Of a stretch of 64,000 nt of DNA, positions 1 through 7,835 are shown piece after piece; position 1 is the stretch's first letter; each line of letters opens with the position of its first letter. Source of the DNA: Rhodococcus oryzae (GTDB lineage: Bacteria > Actinomycetota > Actinomycetes > Mycobacteriales > Mycobacteriaceae). The notes beneath the pieces were generated by a model, which worked only from the letters and a program-made list of their open reading frames with translations, made no database searches and was not told where the DNA came from. The position numbers were made by a program, and so were the translations under genes. The stretch is taken from NCBI RefSeq assembly GCF_005049235.1, contig NZ_SUMD01000009.1:1-64000 (forward strand), in the 5' to 3' direction.

Positions 1-1573
1 GGACCATGAACTTCACGCCCGCGGTGGCGAGCAGTTCGGCGACGGCCTTGGTGGTCTTCTTGGCGCGGTCCTCGTAGGCGCCGGCGCAGCCGACCCAGAA
101 CAGGTATTCGTAGTCCTCGAAGGTGTCGGCGTCCTTGCCGTAGACGGGGATCTCGAAGTCCATCTCGTTGATCCAGTTGAGACGGTCCTTGGAGTTCTGG
201 CCCCAGGGGTTGCCCTTGTTCTCGAGGTTCTTGAACAGGCCGGCCAGCTCGGAGGGGAACTCCGATTCGATGAGCACCTGGTAGCGGCGCATGTCGATGA
301 TGTGGTCGACGTGTTCGATGTCGACGGGGCACTGCTCGACGCAGGCGCCGCAGTTGGTGCACGACCACAGGGTCTCGAGGTCGATGACCGGAGCCAGCTC
401 GCCCTCGACGGTTTCGCCGACCAGCTTGCGGCCGGCCTCGGTGAGCGCGGCCTCGGGGATCTTTGCCAGGGCGGCCTCGTTGACGTTGCCGTCGGCGTCG
501 ACCAATCCGATTTCATCGCCGGCTGACCCGTTGCCCCCAGGGCCTTTACGGCCGCCGGCCAGCAGGTAGGGCGCCTTGGCGTAGCCGTGGTCGCGCAGCG
601 ACATGATCAGCAGCTTCGGCGAGAGCGGCTTGCCGGTGTTCCAGGCGGGGCACTGGCTCTGGCAGCGGCCGCACTCGGTGCAGGTGGTGAAGTCGAGCCA
701 GCCCTTCCAGGAGAAGTCCTCGATCTGGCCTGCGCCGAGGGTGTCGGTGTCGGGGTCGACGTTGTCCATGGTCAGGGCCTTGCCCTTGGACATCATCGGC
801 TTCGCGGCACCGAGGGCGACGCCGCCGTCGTCCTCACGCTTGAAGTAGATGTTCGGGAACGCGGAGAAGCGGTGCCAGGCGACACCCCAGGTGATGTTGC
901 GGCCGACCATGTACAGCCAGACCATCGCTGACATCAACTTCACAAAAGCAAACGCGGACACCATGTTCGGACTTGCGGGCAGCAGTTCGGCGACATGCAT
1001 CGTGAAGAAATCGGTCCACGGGTCCGCATGACCGGTCATCGCGATGCGACCGGCCTTCACCATGATCATGCCTACGCCCTCGATCAGGACGACGGCCTCG
1101 ACGAAATAGGCTGCGCGGAAGTTTGATCCACTGAAACGGGATAGTCGCGCCGGGACGCGGGGATGGTTGAGCTGGCGAATCGCGATCAAGGTCAGGACGC
1201 CGACGACAGTGATGATCCCGAGAAGCTCGTCGACGAAATGATAGATGGGCCAACTGCTTACGATTGGCCACCCGCTCGCCGGGTCGAACGTCTGAATGTA
1301 CGCCTCCATCGCGACGAACATTCCCAGTAGGAAACCGATCATCACGAGCCAATGCGCCCAGCCCACCGTCCGGAACTTCTGCATCCGGGTGTGCGCGGCG
1401 AACTCGACGATCATCTGCTTGAAGCGGGGGAAGAACGGGCGCCACCGATCCGGTGCCGGCTCGCCGAGTCGGATCGTTCGGATCATCGTCGACCCGCCGC
1501 CGAAGAACGATGCCCAACACGGCAGGCTCAACAGGACGCCGATCACGCCCAGAGTCACGGTCACAGCATTCAT
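1..1573 (-). CDS. Membrane iron-sulfur oxidoreductase, HdrD/GlpC-like (C-terminus beyond window)
   Basis: This is the first 524 residues of a membrane-bound (Fe-S)-binding reductase of the type of mycobacterial Rv0338c. Five hydrophobic segments fill roughly residues 1-240, resembling the haem-type membrane anchor of nitrate/heterodisulfide reductases. Two ferredoxin clusters follow, CTECGRCQSQCP and CTNCGACVEQCP, each with C-x2-C-x2-C-x3-C-P spacing for a [4Fe-4S] centre. Just before the window edge WVGCAG begins, which looks like the first cysteine-rich CCG domain. The family probably moves electrons between a soluble donor (perhaps ETF in beta-oxidation) and the membrane quinone pool; that role is inferred. 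The ATG at 1573 gives MNAVTVTLG and places a 20-bp palindrome about 50 bp upstream. The reading frame stays open to base 1. Confidence 0.9.
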   Translation of the reverse strand, partial: MNAVTVTLGVIGVLLSLPCWASFFGGGSTMIRTIRLGEPAPDRWRPFFPRFKQMIVEFAAHTRMQKFRTVGWAHWLVMIGFLLGMFVAMEAYIQTFDPASGWPIVSSWPIYHFVDELLGIITVVGVLTLIAIRQLNHPRVPARLSRFSGSNFRAAYFVEAVVLIEGVGMIMVKAGRIAMTGHADPWTDFFTMHVAELLPASPNMVSAFAFVKLMSAMVWLYMVGRNITWGVAWHRFSAFPNIYFKREDDGGVALGAAKPMMSKGKALTMDNVDPDTDTLGAGQIEDFSWKGWLDFTTCTECGRCQSQCPAWNTGKPLSPKLLIMSLRDHGYAKAPYLLAGGRKGPGGNGSAGDEIGLVDADGNVNEAALAKIPEAALTEAGRKLVGETVEGELAPVIDLETLWSCTNCGACVEQCPVDIEHVDHIIDMRRYQVLIESEFPSELAGLFKNLENKGNPWGQNSKDRLNWINEMDFEIPVYGKDADTFEDYEYLFWVGCAGAYEDRAKKTTKAVAELLATAGVKFMV

Positions 1574-1624
1574 GTCGAGTCCTCCCCGTCCGGTGTCGAA
1601 ACTCGCCACCGACCCCACCCCGGA

Positions 1625-1644
1625 AAGTTACCCACGGGTAACTT
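1625..1644. promoter_or_regulatory. Perfect 9+2+9 palindrome upstream of the Fe-S reductase gene
   Basis: AAGTTACCCACGGGTAACTT reads as two perfect 9-bp arms around a 2-bp spacer, about 50 bp before the Fe-S reductase start codon. It has the size and position of a TetR- or GntR-type operator. No regulator gene is adjacent, so the cognate protein probably lies elsewhere. In the rest of the gap (to 1870) I see only one weak 22-codon frame at 1740-1808, preceded by CGGAGG, which I do not call as a gene. Confidence 0.55.
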
Positions 1645-1870
1645 GTGATGCTTGTATTCGATTCTTACCACACAATGCGAACCGAAACTCCGAACGCCCG
1701 CGCCACGAGGGGACTGTCACTGCCCGTCGGAGGATTGGCATGGCCGTCGCCGAGCACCTCGAGCGCGAGGATCGCCAACCCAGAGCTCGACGCTGTTCAT
1801 CTCGTTGAGTCGCAAGTGAATCGGGGAGGAGTCGCTGGATCGCGGGCGTCCGTGGGATGGAACTTGCGGG

Positions 1871-2230
1871 TTACCGCGGGTCCGATGGGGCGGGCCAGCT
1901 CGCCGGGTCGTGCCACACGAACAACAGTTGGTCCTGCTCGAGGGTCGCCCAGGCGCGGGTGGGCGTCGGGTGCGGGGATCCGCCGGCGGCCTCGCCGTTG
2001 CCGTCCCAGCGCCAGCGGTGGATCGGGCAGTCGATCGTGTCACCCACGACCGAGCCGTGACTCAGGTCGCCGCCCATGTGCGGGCAACGGGCGTCGAGGA
2101 TCCTGATCTCGCCCCGGCGGTCGGCGAACGCGACGAGCTTGGTGCCGAATGCCTCGATGGCGTGCGGCCTGCCGTCGCGGTAGTCCTCGGCCGGTCCGAG
2201 GCAGTGCCACCCGGTCTCGACAGCGGTCAC
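1871..2230 (-). CDS. Stand-alone Rieske [2Fe-2S] protein, KshA N-domain-like
   Basis: A 119-residue protein consisting only of a Rieske domain. Cluster ligands are C49-x-H51 (CPHMGGDL) and C68-x2-H71 (CPIHRW), with the usual 16-residue gap between them. The sequence resembles the N-terminal domain of the ketosteroid 9-alpha-hydroxylase oxygenase KshA (GWHCLG, AFGTKLV, HMGGDLS), but the catalytic mononuclear-iron domain is absent; whole oxygenases have about 380 residues. It could act as a small electron carrier or be a remnant. The GTG at 2230 is chosen because GAAGGGA sits six bases upstream; a longer TTG start at 2290 is possible. A truncated haemoglobin gene lies upstream on the same strand. 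Confidence 0.8.
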   Translation of the reverse strand: MTAVETGWHCLGPAEDYRDGRPHAIEAFGTKLVAFADRRGEIRILDARCPHMGGDLSHGSVVGDTIDCPIHRWRWDGNGEAAGGSPHPTPTRAWATLEQDQLLFVWHDPASWPAPSDPR

Positions 2231-2335
2231 GGTGCGTCCCTTCGTATTGCTCGGAGGCGCAACCGTGTCAATCCGAAGGCCGGGCGTCAACGGGGTCGAT
2301 CCGCTGGGCGGGAAAGCGCGAGGATCGACGTCAGC

Positions 2336-2791
2336 TCACCAGTCCCAGCGGGGCACTTCCTGGCAGGGATGCAGGTCGACGTCGCCGGTCGCGTGCGAGT
2401 TCTGCACTGCCACTTCGGTGCCGAATCGGAGATAGTCGAGCAGTGCGGTACGGAAATTCGTGTCGGACGGCAGCCCGGCGTCGTCGGCGGCGGTGAGGAA
2501 CAGGTCGACGAACCGTTGACGCTGCTCCTCGCTGATCTTCTTGCCGCGGTGCGCCTCGAGCAGCGCGGGGAATCCGCCCAACTGGTCGGTGTAGACGGTG
2601 GGACCGCCGAACACCTCGGCGAGGAAATCCGTCAGGTGGTCGATGTGACTGGGGCTGCCCGCGCCGAAGAGCGGGTGCAGGAGCGGATCGGCGAGGACCC
2701 GTGGGTACCAGGTCGCGACGAGGCGGTGCAGTCCTTCTCGGCCGCCGACGTGCTCGAATAGGGATTCGGCGGTGTTCCTGTTCGCTGTCAT
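2336..2791 (-). CDS. Group II-like truncated haemoglobin
   Basis: A 151-residue globin of the bacterial truncated (2-over-2) class. Visible hallmarks are an early GGREGLHRLV helix, the HPLFGAG turn, and LLEAHRGKKISEEQRQRF, in which the histidine is the likely proximal haem ligand. The short size and missing A helix fit the truncated family. Such proteins bind O2 or NO and can support NO detoxification or electron transfer. Here the gene lies directly upstream of a Rieske protein gene on the same strand, so redox cooperation is possible but unproven. GAGGAG precedes the ATG at 2791 with good spacing. Confidence 0.85.
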   Translation of the reverse strand: MTANRNTAESLFEHVGGREGLHRLVATWYPRVLADPLLHPLFGAGSPSHIDHLTDFLAEVFGGPTVYTDQLGGFPALLEAHRGKKISEEQRQRFVDLFLTAADDAGLPSDTNFRTALLDYLRFGTEVAVQNSHATGDVDLHPCQEVPRWDW

Positions 2792-2876
2792 GGCACTCCT
2801 CGGTGAGGGACGAGAGCTTGATTACATGATTACAGAATTGCCGACTGTCCGCCGCGGATAAGTGGAGCCGCCGTTG

Positions 2877-3401
2877 TCACCAGCGAAACATGGGCAGCGG
2901 GCTCCACGGCCTGGTGAGTGCCCGCCTGCCGCCCAGCTCGAGCAATCGGCGATGGAAGCCGGCATCCGGTAACTCCCGCAGCAGTTCGCGGTAGTGTCCG
3001 CGCGGCAGGCCGAAGTTGCGCAGGCCCAGCGAGACATCGATCCAGTCGGCCCGGCGGAAGATCTCCACGGCGTCCCGCGCGGCCCCGGCCGCGGTCACCT
3101 TGTGATGCTGCTGAATCAGCGCGGTGACCAGGTCCGTCTTGTCGGCGTGGCCGTGTTCGTGCAGCCACCCGACGGCGCGCGTCGTCGAGGGGTCCAGGTA
3201 GTCGAAGGTTTCGTCGCTCCAGATGCCGAGGTCGTGATAGACCGCCGCCACCCGGAACGCGACCGGATCCGGCAGTTCACCGCCCGCGAGCGTCGTGCAA
3301 AGGCGCAGCACGCGCTCGACGTGATTGCGGTAGGCGGTGCGGTCCTTGCCCAGGGTCCGGTTCCATGGCTTGAAGAGGCTGTCGAGGTCGATCGGATCCA
3401 T
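2877..3401 (-). CDS. HD-domain protein (predicted metal-dependent phosphohydrolase)
   Basis: A 174-residue single-domain HD protein. Putative metal ligands are H27 in NHVERV, the H-D pair in VYHDLG (about residue 56), and later His/Asp residues in IQQHHK and RRADWIDVSLG. The family cleaves phosphomonoesters or phosphodiesters of nucleotides or other small molecules; the substrate here is unknown. GGGAGG lies seven bases before the ATG at 3401. The gene begins 27 bp after the amidase stop on the same strand, so the two are probably co-transcribed. Confidence 0.8.
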   Translation of the reverse strand: MDPIDLDSLFKPWNRTLGKDRTAYRNHVERVLRLCTTLAGGELPDPVAFRVAAVYHDLGIWSDETFDYLDPSTTRAVGWLHEHGHADKTDLVTALIQQHHKVTAAGAARDAVEIFRRADWIDVSLGLRNFGLPRGHYRELLRELPDAGFHRRLLELGGRRALTRPWSPLPMFRW

Positions 3402-3428
3402 GATTGGTCCTCCCGGGCCGGCGGCAGA

Positions 3429-4868
3429 CTATGAGACCGAACTCCTGTCGAAACGGTACCGGCCGTGCCACGGCATGGCCGCCTCCAGCATCGCCGCGGC
3501 CGTCAGCAGGTCCGCGTCGGCGCCCCACTTCGCCGAGATCATCACGCCGAGCGGGACCCCCTCGTCGGTCCAGCCCAGCGGCAGGCTGACGGACGGGAAG
3601 CCCGTCGCGTTCGCGACGATGGTGTTGCCGGTGAAGGCCACCATGTCCGCGAGCTCGGTGGCCGGGTCGGCGTCGTTGCGCAGCTCGCCGAGGGCGACGG
3701 GCGGCAGCGTGACGGTCGGCGTGATGACCAGGTCCACGTCCTCGTGGTCGAGGCTCCAGCGCCGCGACCACGCCTGCACCAGCCCGACGGCGGCCGCGAG
3801 GTCCCCCGACGACGTCTCCCGCGCCTGAATCCGCAGGTACCGCACGATGGGCCGCAGCAGGTGCTCGTACTCCTCCGGGATTGGCTTGGTACCGGCCAGG
3901 GACGAGAACATCGTGATGAACGCGTCCGAGAACGCCGTGTCGACGGCCTGCGGGCGCTCGACCACGGTGTGCCCCAGCGACTCGAGGACGGCGCCCACCC
4001 GCGCGACGGCGGCCGACACCTCCGGGTCCACGGGACCCCGCGACACCGACCCCTGGGCCAGCGCGACGGTCAGCCTCCGCGACGATCCGTCGGCGCCACG
4101 TACGACGGCGTCCTCGAAGGAATCCGGCCGCGGAGGGTGCAGGGTCCCGGCGCCGGGGCGGGTCGCGAGCACGTCCAGCAGCGCGGCGGTATCGCGCACC
4201 GTCCGGGCGATCGGGCCCTTGCTGGCGAAGCCGAAACCGTCGTGCCCGGCGTACCCCATGGTGAGCAGTCCCCGGCTCGGCTTCAGTCCGACCACGCCGC
4301 ACGCGCTGGCCGGTGACCGCAGGGAGCCCGCGGTGTCGCTGCCCTGTGCGATCGGGACGAGGCCCGCGCCGACGGCGGCCGCGGCGCCGCCGCTGCTCCC
4401 TGCGGCGCTGCGGGCGGGGTCGAACGGGCTGCGCGAGGGCGGGGCCACGTCCGGCTCGGTGTAGCAGGCGGCGCCGAACTCCGGGACGGTGGTCTTGCCG
4501 ATGTCGACGAGCCCTCCGTCGCGGAGCGCCCCGACGATCTCGTCGTCGACCTCGGGGACGAAATCACGGAAGATGGCCGAGCCGAACGTCGTTCGGATCC
4601 CACGAGTGGTTTCGAGGTCCTTGATCGCGGTGGGGACGCCGAAGAGTCGGGGCAGGCCCTCCTCGCCGGCGTCGAGCCGGGCCTGCGCGCGATCGGCGAG
4701 CTCGAGCGCGTGCTCGGTCGCCACCGTGGTGAATGCGCCGACGTCATCCTGGGTGGTTGCCCGATCGAGGAAATGGCGCGTCACCTCGGGAACGGAGAGC
4801 TGCCGACGGGCGATCGCCTCGGCGAGTTCGACGGCGGAGAGCTGGTGCAGGTCTGTCACGGCGGCCAC
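3429..4868 (-). CDS. Amidase-signature family amidohydrolase
   Basis: A 479-residue enzyme of the amidase signature family, close to the usual 450-500 residues. The Ser-cisSer-Lys catalytic set is visible: K in PTAIKDLE (about residue 83), the cis-Ser in AAGSSGGAAAA (about 157) and the nucleophile in QGSDTAGSLR (about 180). The last motif is normally GSDxGGSxR; here one glycine is alanine. It should hydrolyse a carboxamide to acid and ammonia; the substrate cannot be predicted. The GTG at 4868 is kept, with GTG 4859 as an alternative. A TetR gene starts about 40 bp away on the opposite strand and is its likely repressor. Confidence 0.88.
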   Translation of the reverse strand: MAAVTDLHQLSAVELAEAIARRQLSVPEVTRHFLDRATTQDDVGAFTTVATEHALELADRAQARLDAGEEGLPRLFGVPTAIKDLETTRGIRTTFGSAIFRDFVPEVDDEIVGALRDGGLVDIGKTTVPEFGAACYTEPDVAPPSRSPFDPARSAAGSSGGAAAAVGAGLVPIAQGSDTAGSLRSPASACGVVGLKPSRGLLTMGYAGHDGFGFASKGPIARTVRDTAALLDVLATRPGAGTLHPPRPDSFEDAVVRGADGSSRRLTVALAQGSVSRGPVDPEVSAAVARVGAVLESLGHTVVERPQAVDTAFSDAFITMFSSLAGTKPIPEEYEHLLRPIVRYLRIQARETSSGDLAAAVGLVQAWSRRWSLDHEDVDLVITPTVTLPPVALGELRNDADPATELADMVAFTGNTIVANATGFPSVSLPLGWTDEGVPLGVMISAKWGADADLLTAAAMLEAAMPWHGRYRFDRSSVS

Positions 4869-4874
4869 CTTGTC

Positions 4875-4904
4875 ATTCCGTTACGCGTATCGTTATGGTG
4901 GAAT
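4875..4904. promoter_or_regulatory. Divergent amidase/TetR control region
   Basis: The very short gap between the two divergent genes contains a perfect 8-bp palindrome TACGCGTA (4882-4889) inside outer arms ATTCC (4875-4879) and GGAAT (4900-4904), plus a direct repeat of CGTTA. A TetR dimer bound here would cover both start regions. Confidence 0.35.
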
Positions 4905-4906
4905 GC

Positions 4907-5539
4907 ATGGTAGCCGAATCCGGGGACACCGCAAGGGTGGGACGCCGAAAAGCTGTGAGCCACAGCGAGATTCTCGAGGTCGCGACCCAGATCGCCGACG
5001 ACGAGGGGCTCGATGCCGTGTCTTTCCGCGTGCTCGCGGACCGGCTCGGGACCTCCCCGATGGCCGTTCATCGCACCTCGGGCGGCATCGACGCGCTCCG
5101 GCATGACCTGGTCTCCACGCTGGTGGGCGAGGCCGTCGCCGGCATCGAGTGGCCCGAGGAGTGGCGCGCGGTCGCGCGGACCTTCGCCGACACCCTGCAC
5201 GACCTGCTCATGCGGCACCCGCTGGTCCTCGAGGCGCACCGGCAGGCCGCGCTGGAGGCGCCGGGCGCCGACGACACCGCCCATCGCGTGGTGCGCGCCT
5301 TCCGTGAGGCCGGGTTGGGAGACGAGCAGGCCACGTACGCCTACGCCACGCTGCACGACTTTGTGACCGGGCACGTCGCCATCCGACTGAGCCGAGGTGA
5401 CTTCGGCACCGTCCCCGCCGAGCGCAGGGCGGTCTCGGTCTATGCCGATCACCACGACTACGACCGCCGCTTCGCCGCGGGGGTGGGGCTGATCCTCGAC
5501 GGCGTCGCCGTCGCCGCGGGTGCGACGGCCCGCTCGTGA
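4907..5539 (+). CDS. TetR/AcrR family transcriptional regulator
   Basis: A 210-residue TetR-type repressor. The N-terminal helix-turn-helix is visible as SHSEILEVATQIADDEGLDAVSF followed by LADRLGTSPMAVH, after which a helical ligand domain follows. The ATG at 4907 is preferred because GGTGGAA lies just upstream; an in-frame ATG at 4895 would add four residues. The gene is divergent from the amidase gene with almost no spacer, so control of the amidase and itself is likely. A bidirectional hairpin terminator follows. Confidence 0.85.
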   Translation: MVAESGDTARVGRRKAVSHSEILEVATQIADDEGLDAVSFRVLADRLGTSPMAVHRTSGGIDALRHDLVSTLVGEAVAGIEWPEEWRAVARTFADTLHDLLMRHPLVLEAHRQAALEAPGADDTAHRVVRAFREAGLGDEQATYAYATLHDFVTGHVAIRLSRGDFGTVPAERRAVSVYADHHDYDRRFAAGVGLILDGVAVAAGATARS

Positions 5540-5591
5540 CCGCGACGACGCCGACCGTCGAGTACCGCGATGTCGCCGGGCTTCATGCCCG

Positions 5592-5624
5592 CGACCCCGG
5601 GTGCCGGTGCGGCACCCGGGGTCG
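5592..5624. terminator. Bidirectional hairpin terminator
   Basis: A perfect 15-bp stem (5592-5606 CGACCCCGGGTGCCG with 5610-5624) and a 3-base loop GTG lie between the convergent TetR and phosphatase genes. No T-run follows, as is common for high-GC actinobacterial terminators. Confidence 0.85.
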
Positions 5625-5638
5625 TCGGCAGGGCAGGG

Positions 5639-6586
5639 CTAGGCGACGAGCTTCGCCTTGAGCGCGGCGATGGTGTCCTGGCTCAGTCCGAGACCCTGGG
5701 TGAGGTAGTTGCTCACGCTGCCGTAGTCGGCGGTGATCTGGGCGAGGCCGGCCTCCAGGTAGGTCGCGTCCACGCCGAGCGTCGGGGTCAGGTTGGTGGC
5801 GACCTGCGGGCCGAGGGCGGCCGTGATCTGGGCGAGGGTCTTCTCGTTGGTCGCCTGGAGGTAGGTGTTGCTCAGCAGGTAGTCGCTCATGGTGGTGGCG
5901 GCGGGGACGCCGGCGATCGAGTGCAGCAGCATGGTTGTCCAGCCGGTCCGGTCCTTGCCCGAGGTGCAGTGGAAGAGCTGGACGCCGTCGCCGGCGGCGA
6001 TATCCGAGAGCACCTGCGTGAAACCGGCCCGGCGCTGGGGATCGGTGACGAAGCTGCGGTTGGCGTCCATCATGAACTGCCTGGCCTGTTCGGGCGATTG
6101 GATGGTCTGGGCGAGCTGGATCAGGTCAGCGAACTCGACCGGGATGTTCTTGTACGCGACGCCGTCCGGGAGCTTGTCCTGGCCGCCGATGAACGGGTTG
6201 CTGATCTCGTTGGCGCCGCGCAGGTCGTAGACGTCGGCCAGGTCGAGGGTGGCGAGGGTCTGCTTGTCGGCGTCGCTGGTCGCGGTCAGCGCATTGGAGC
6301 GGTAGACGACGCCGCGCTTGAGGTGCTTGCCGTCCGCGGTGGCGTACCCGGCACCGTCGTTGCCCGCGACATCGCGGAAGTTGGAGACGGAGGCCAGCTT
6401 CGGAGTGGGGGCGAGGACCGGGTTGCTCGAACCGAGGTCGAGTGACCCGCCGAGCGACCCGGTGTCGATCGAGCTCAGATCGAAGGCACCCGCGGTGGCG
6501 GGGGCGGTGAACAGGAGACCGCCTGCGACCAGTAATGCGGCGGCCCTCGCGGTGCGGGTGGACAGCGTTCGGGAGCGTGTGGACAT
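5639..6586 (-). CDS. Secreted tyrosine phosphatase, PtpB-like
   Basis: A 315-residue protein of the Y_phosphatase3 (PtpB-like, possibly dual or triple specificity) family. The P-loop HCTSGKDRTG contains the C-x5-R signature, with the nucleophile at about C207 and the arginine at R213; the GKDRTG form is typical of this family. An N-terminal signal peptide is evident (TARAAALLVAGGLLFTAPATAGA), so the product is exported. Other family features are SNFRDVAG and RSNAL near the start of the mature domain. The ATG at 6586 is chosen over a longer frame because AGAGG lies nine bases upstream. M. tuberculosis PtpB is secreted into host cells; whether this homologue acts on proteins or phosphoinositides is unknown. 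Confidence 0.85.
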   Translation of the reverse strand: MSTRSRTLSTRTARAAALLVAGGLLFTAPATAGAFDLSSIDTGSLGGSLDLGSSNPVLAPTPKLASVSNFRDVAGNDGAGYATADGKHLKRGVVYRSNALTATSDADKQTLATLDLADVYDLRGANEISNPFIGGQDKLPDGVAYKNIPVEFADLIQLAQTIQSPEQARQFMMDANRSFVTDPQRRAGFTQVLSDIAAGDGVQLFHCTSGKDRTGWTTMLLHSIAGVPAATTMSDYLLSNTYLQATNEKTLAQITAALGPQVATNLTPTLGVDATYLEAGLAQITADYGSVSNYLTQGLGLSQDTIAALKAKLVA

Positions 6587-6671
6587 CTGATGTTGCCTCT
6601 CATTATCTGCGTGGAACTGACCGACCGAAGGGATTCCGGTCGGCGGTCGAGCCCGGCGAGGGCCGGGCCGG

Positions 6672-7835
6672 TCAGGGTGCGACGTCACCGACCCCGGTGA
6701 ATCCGTAACGCTGGTGGGGTCCGATGACGGCTACCTCGAACAGGCCCTCCCCGGTGCGGGAAACGCCGTCCTCGGTGACGGTGAACCGGGCGAGGTTGTC
6801 CACCGGGCACAGCATCTTCTTCCATGGCTCGATGTCCGCGACCTTCTCCCGCAGCCCCTGGACCACCAGCTCGCCCTGCCACATTCCGTGGCGCCAGTCC
6901 TGCTCGAGGCCGTAGCCGGTGCCGACGCCGATGTAGTTCGGCAGCATCGGTTCACACGCGACCGAGAGGACCCGGTCGGGTTCGCCGGGCGCGCCCGGGC
7001 GTCGGAAGTGCAGGGTTCCGGCTGCGACCTCGCGGGTGCCGGAGACGAAGGTCAGCTCGTGGTCGGGTCGGCCCAGCCACTCCGGTTCCCGGGTGCGATC
7101 CGACCAGACCCGGGTCGCGTCCTCGACGATGCGGCGACCCTGCTGGTCCTCCTGGATGACCGTGACGATGGAATAGTCGCCGAACTGCATGATCGAGTAG
7201 ATCCAGAAGAAGTTCTGGCTCCCGGCGAGCGCCGGATCCGCCTTGCGCCCAGGCGGTTCCGCCTCGCCGACGGGCCGGACACCCCAGGAGCGGTCACGGT
7301 TTCCGCGCCAGGTGTCCGCGGTGACGGGCATGACCTCGCCGTCCACGGTGAGGGACCCCGACCACGCGCCGGTCTGCACGAACCGCTGGGTGTCGAAGGT
7401 GACCCGTTCGAGCTGGCGGTGGAAGTGTCGGGCCTCGAGGTTGGCGGGACCGTCGGACTCGAAGGTGAGATCGAAGCTCAGGTCGGGTGCCTCGGGGCTC
7501 GGGTCCAGTACCACCCGGAGGCGGTGCAGGCCCTCGAGGATCTCGATCCGCAGCGGCCCGACGGACAGGTCCATGCGATCGTCGCCCAGCGCGCGGGACG
7601 CCCGGAAGACGATGTGATCGTCGCCGCGCCGCAGCACCGCAAACCCGTCGCACACACCGAGATTGGGGTACTGGCCGAGTCCGATGATGAGGAACAGCGG
7701 CTCGCTGTCGCCATCGACGCCGGCGTGGCAGTTGAAGTAGTAGCGATCGTAGAAGTTCCGATCGGAGGTGCCGACGTGCCGGATCGTCTCGGCGATCTGG
7801 TGCACCGGGTAGTCGTCGAGCGGGGACAGTGTCAT
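6672..7835 (-). CDS. Conserved actinobacterial protein of unknown function (phosphotransferase partner)
   Basis: A 387-residue soluble protein that I recognise only as a type often encoded beside aminoglycoside-phosphotransferase-like genes in mycobacteria and relatives. It has no signal peptide or membrane helix. The stretch WRGNRDRSWGVRP followed by FFWIYSIMQFGDYS resembles the D-x-SWG-x-R core of AttH/CrtC-like beta-barrel proteins, which suggests a lipocalin-like fold; this is inference. The start overlaps the upstream phosphotransferase stop as ATGA, so translation is coupled and a joint pathway role is likely. The upstream TetR operator probably controls the pair. Confidence 0.7.
   Translation of the reverse strand: MTLSPLDDYPVHQIAETIRHVGTSDRNFYDRYYFNCHAGVDGDSEPLFLIIGLGQYPNLGVCDGFAVLRRGDDHIVFRASRALGDDRMDLSVGPLRIEILEGLHRLRVVLDPSPEAPDLSFDLTFESDGPANLEARHFHRQLERVTFDTQRFVQTGAWSGSLTVDGEVMPVTADTWRGNRDRSWGVRPVGEAEPPGRKADPALAGSQNFFWIYSIMQFGDYSIVTVIQEDQQGRRIVEDATRVWSDRTREPEWLGRPDHELTFVSGTREVAAGTLHFRRPGAPGEPDRVLSVACEPMLPNYIGVGTGYGLEQDWRHGMWQGELVVQGLREKVADIEPWKKMLCPVDNLARFTVTEDGVSRTGEGLFEVAVIGPHQRYGFTGVGDVAP

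Noticed and set aside
834-1520. Minus-strand frame within the Fe-S reductase gene
   Set aside because: Shadow of the reductase in another frame; the true frame has membrane helices and two ferredoxin motifs.
1740-1808. 22-codon frame preceded by CGGAGG
   Set aside because: No leader-peptide features such as repeated Cys or another regulatory codon run, no attenuator hairpin, and no following gene on that strand.
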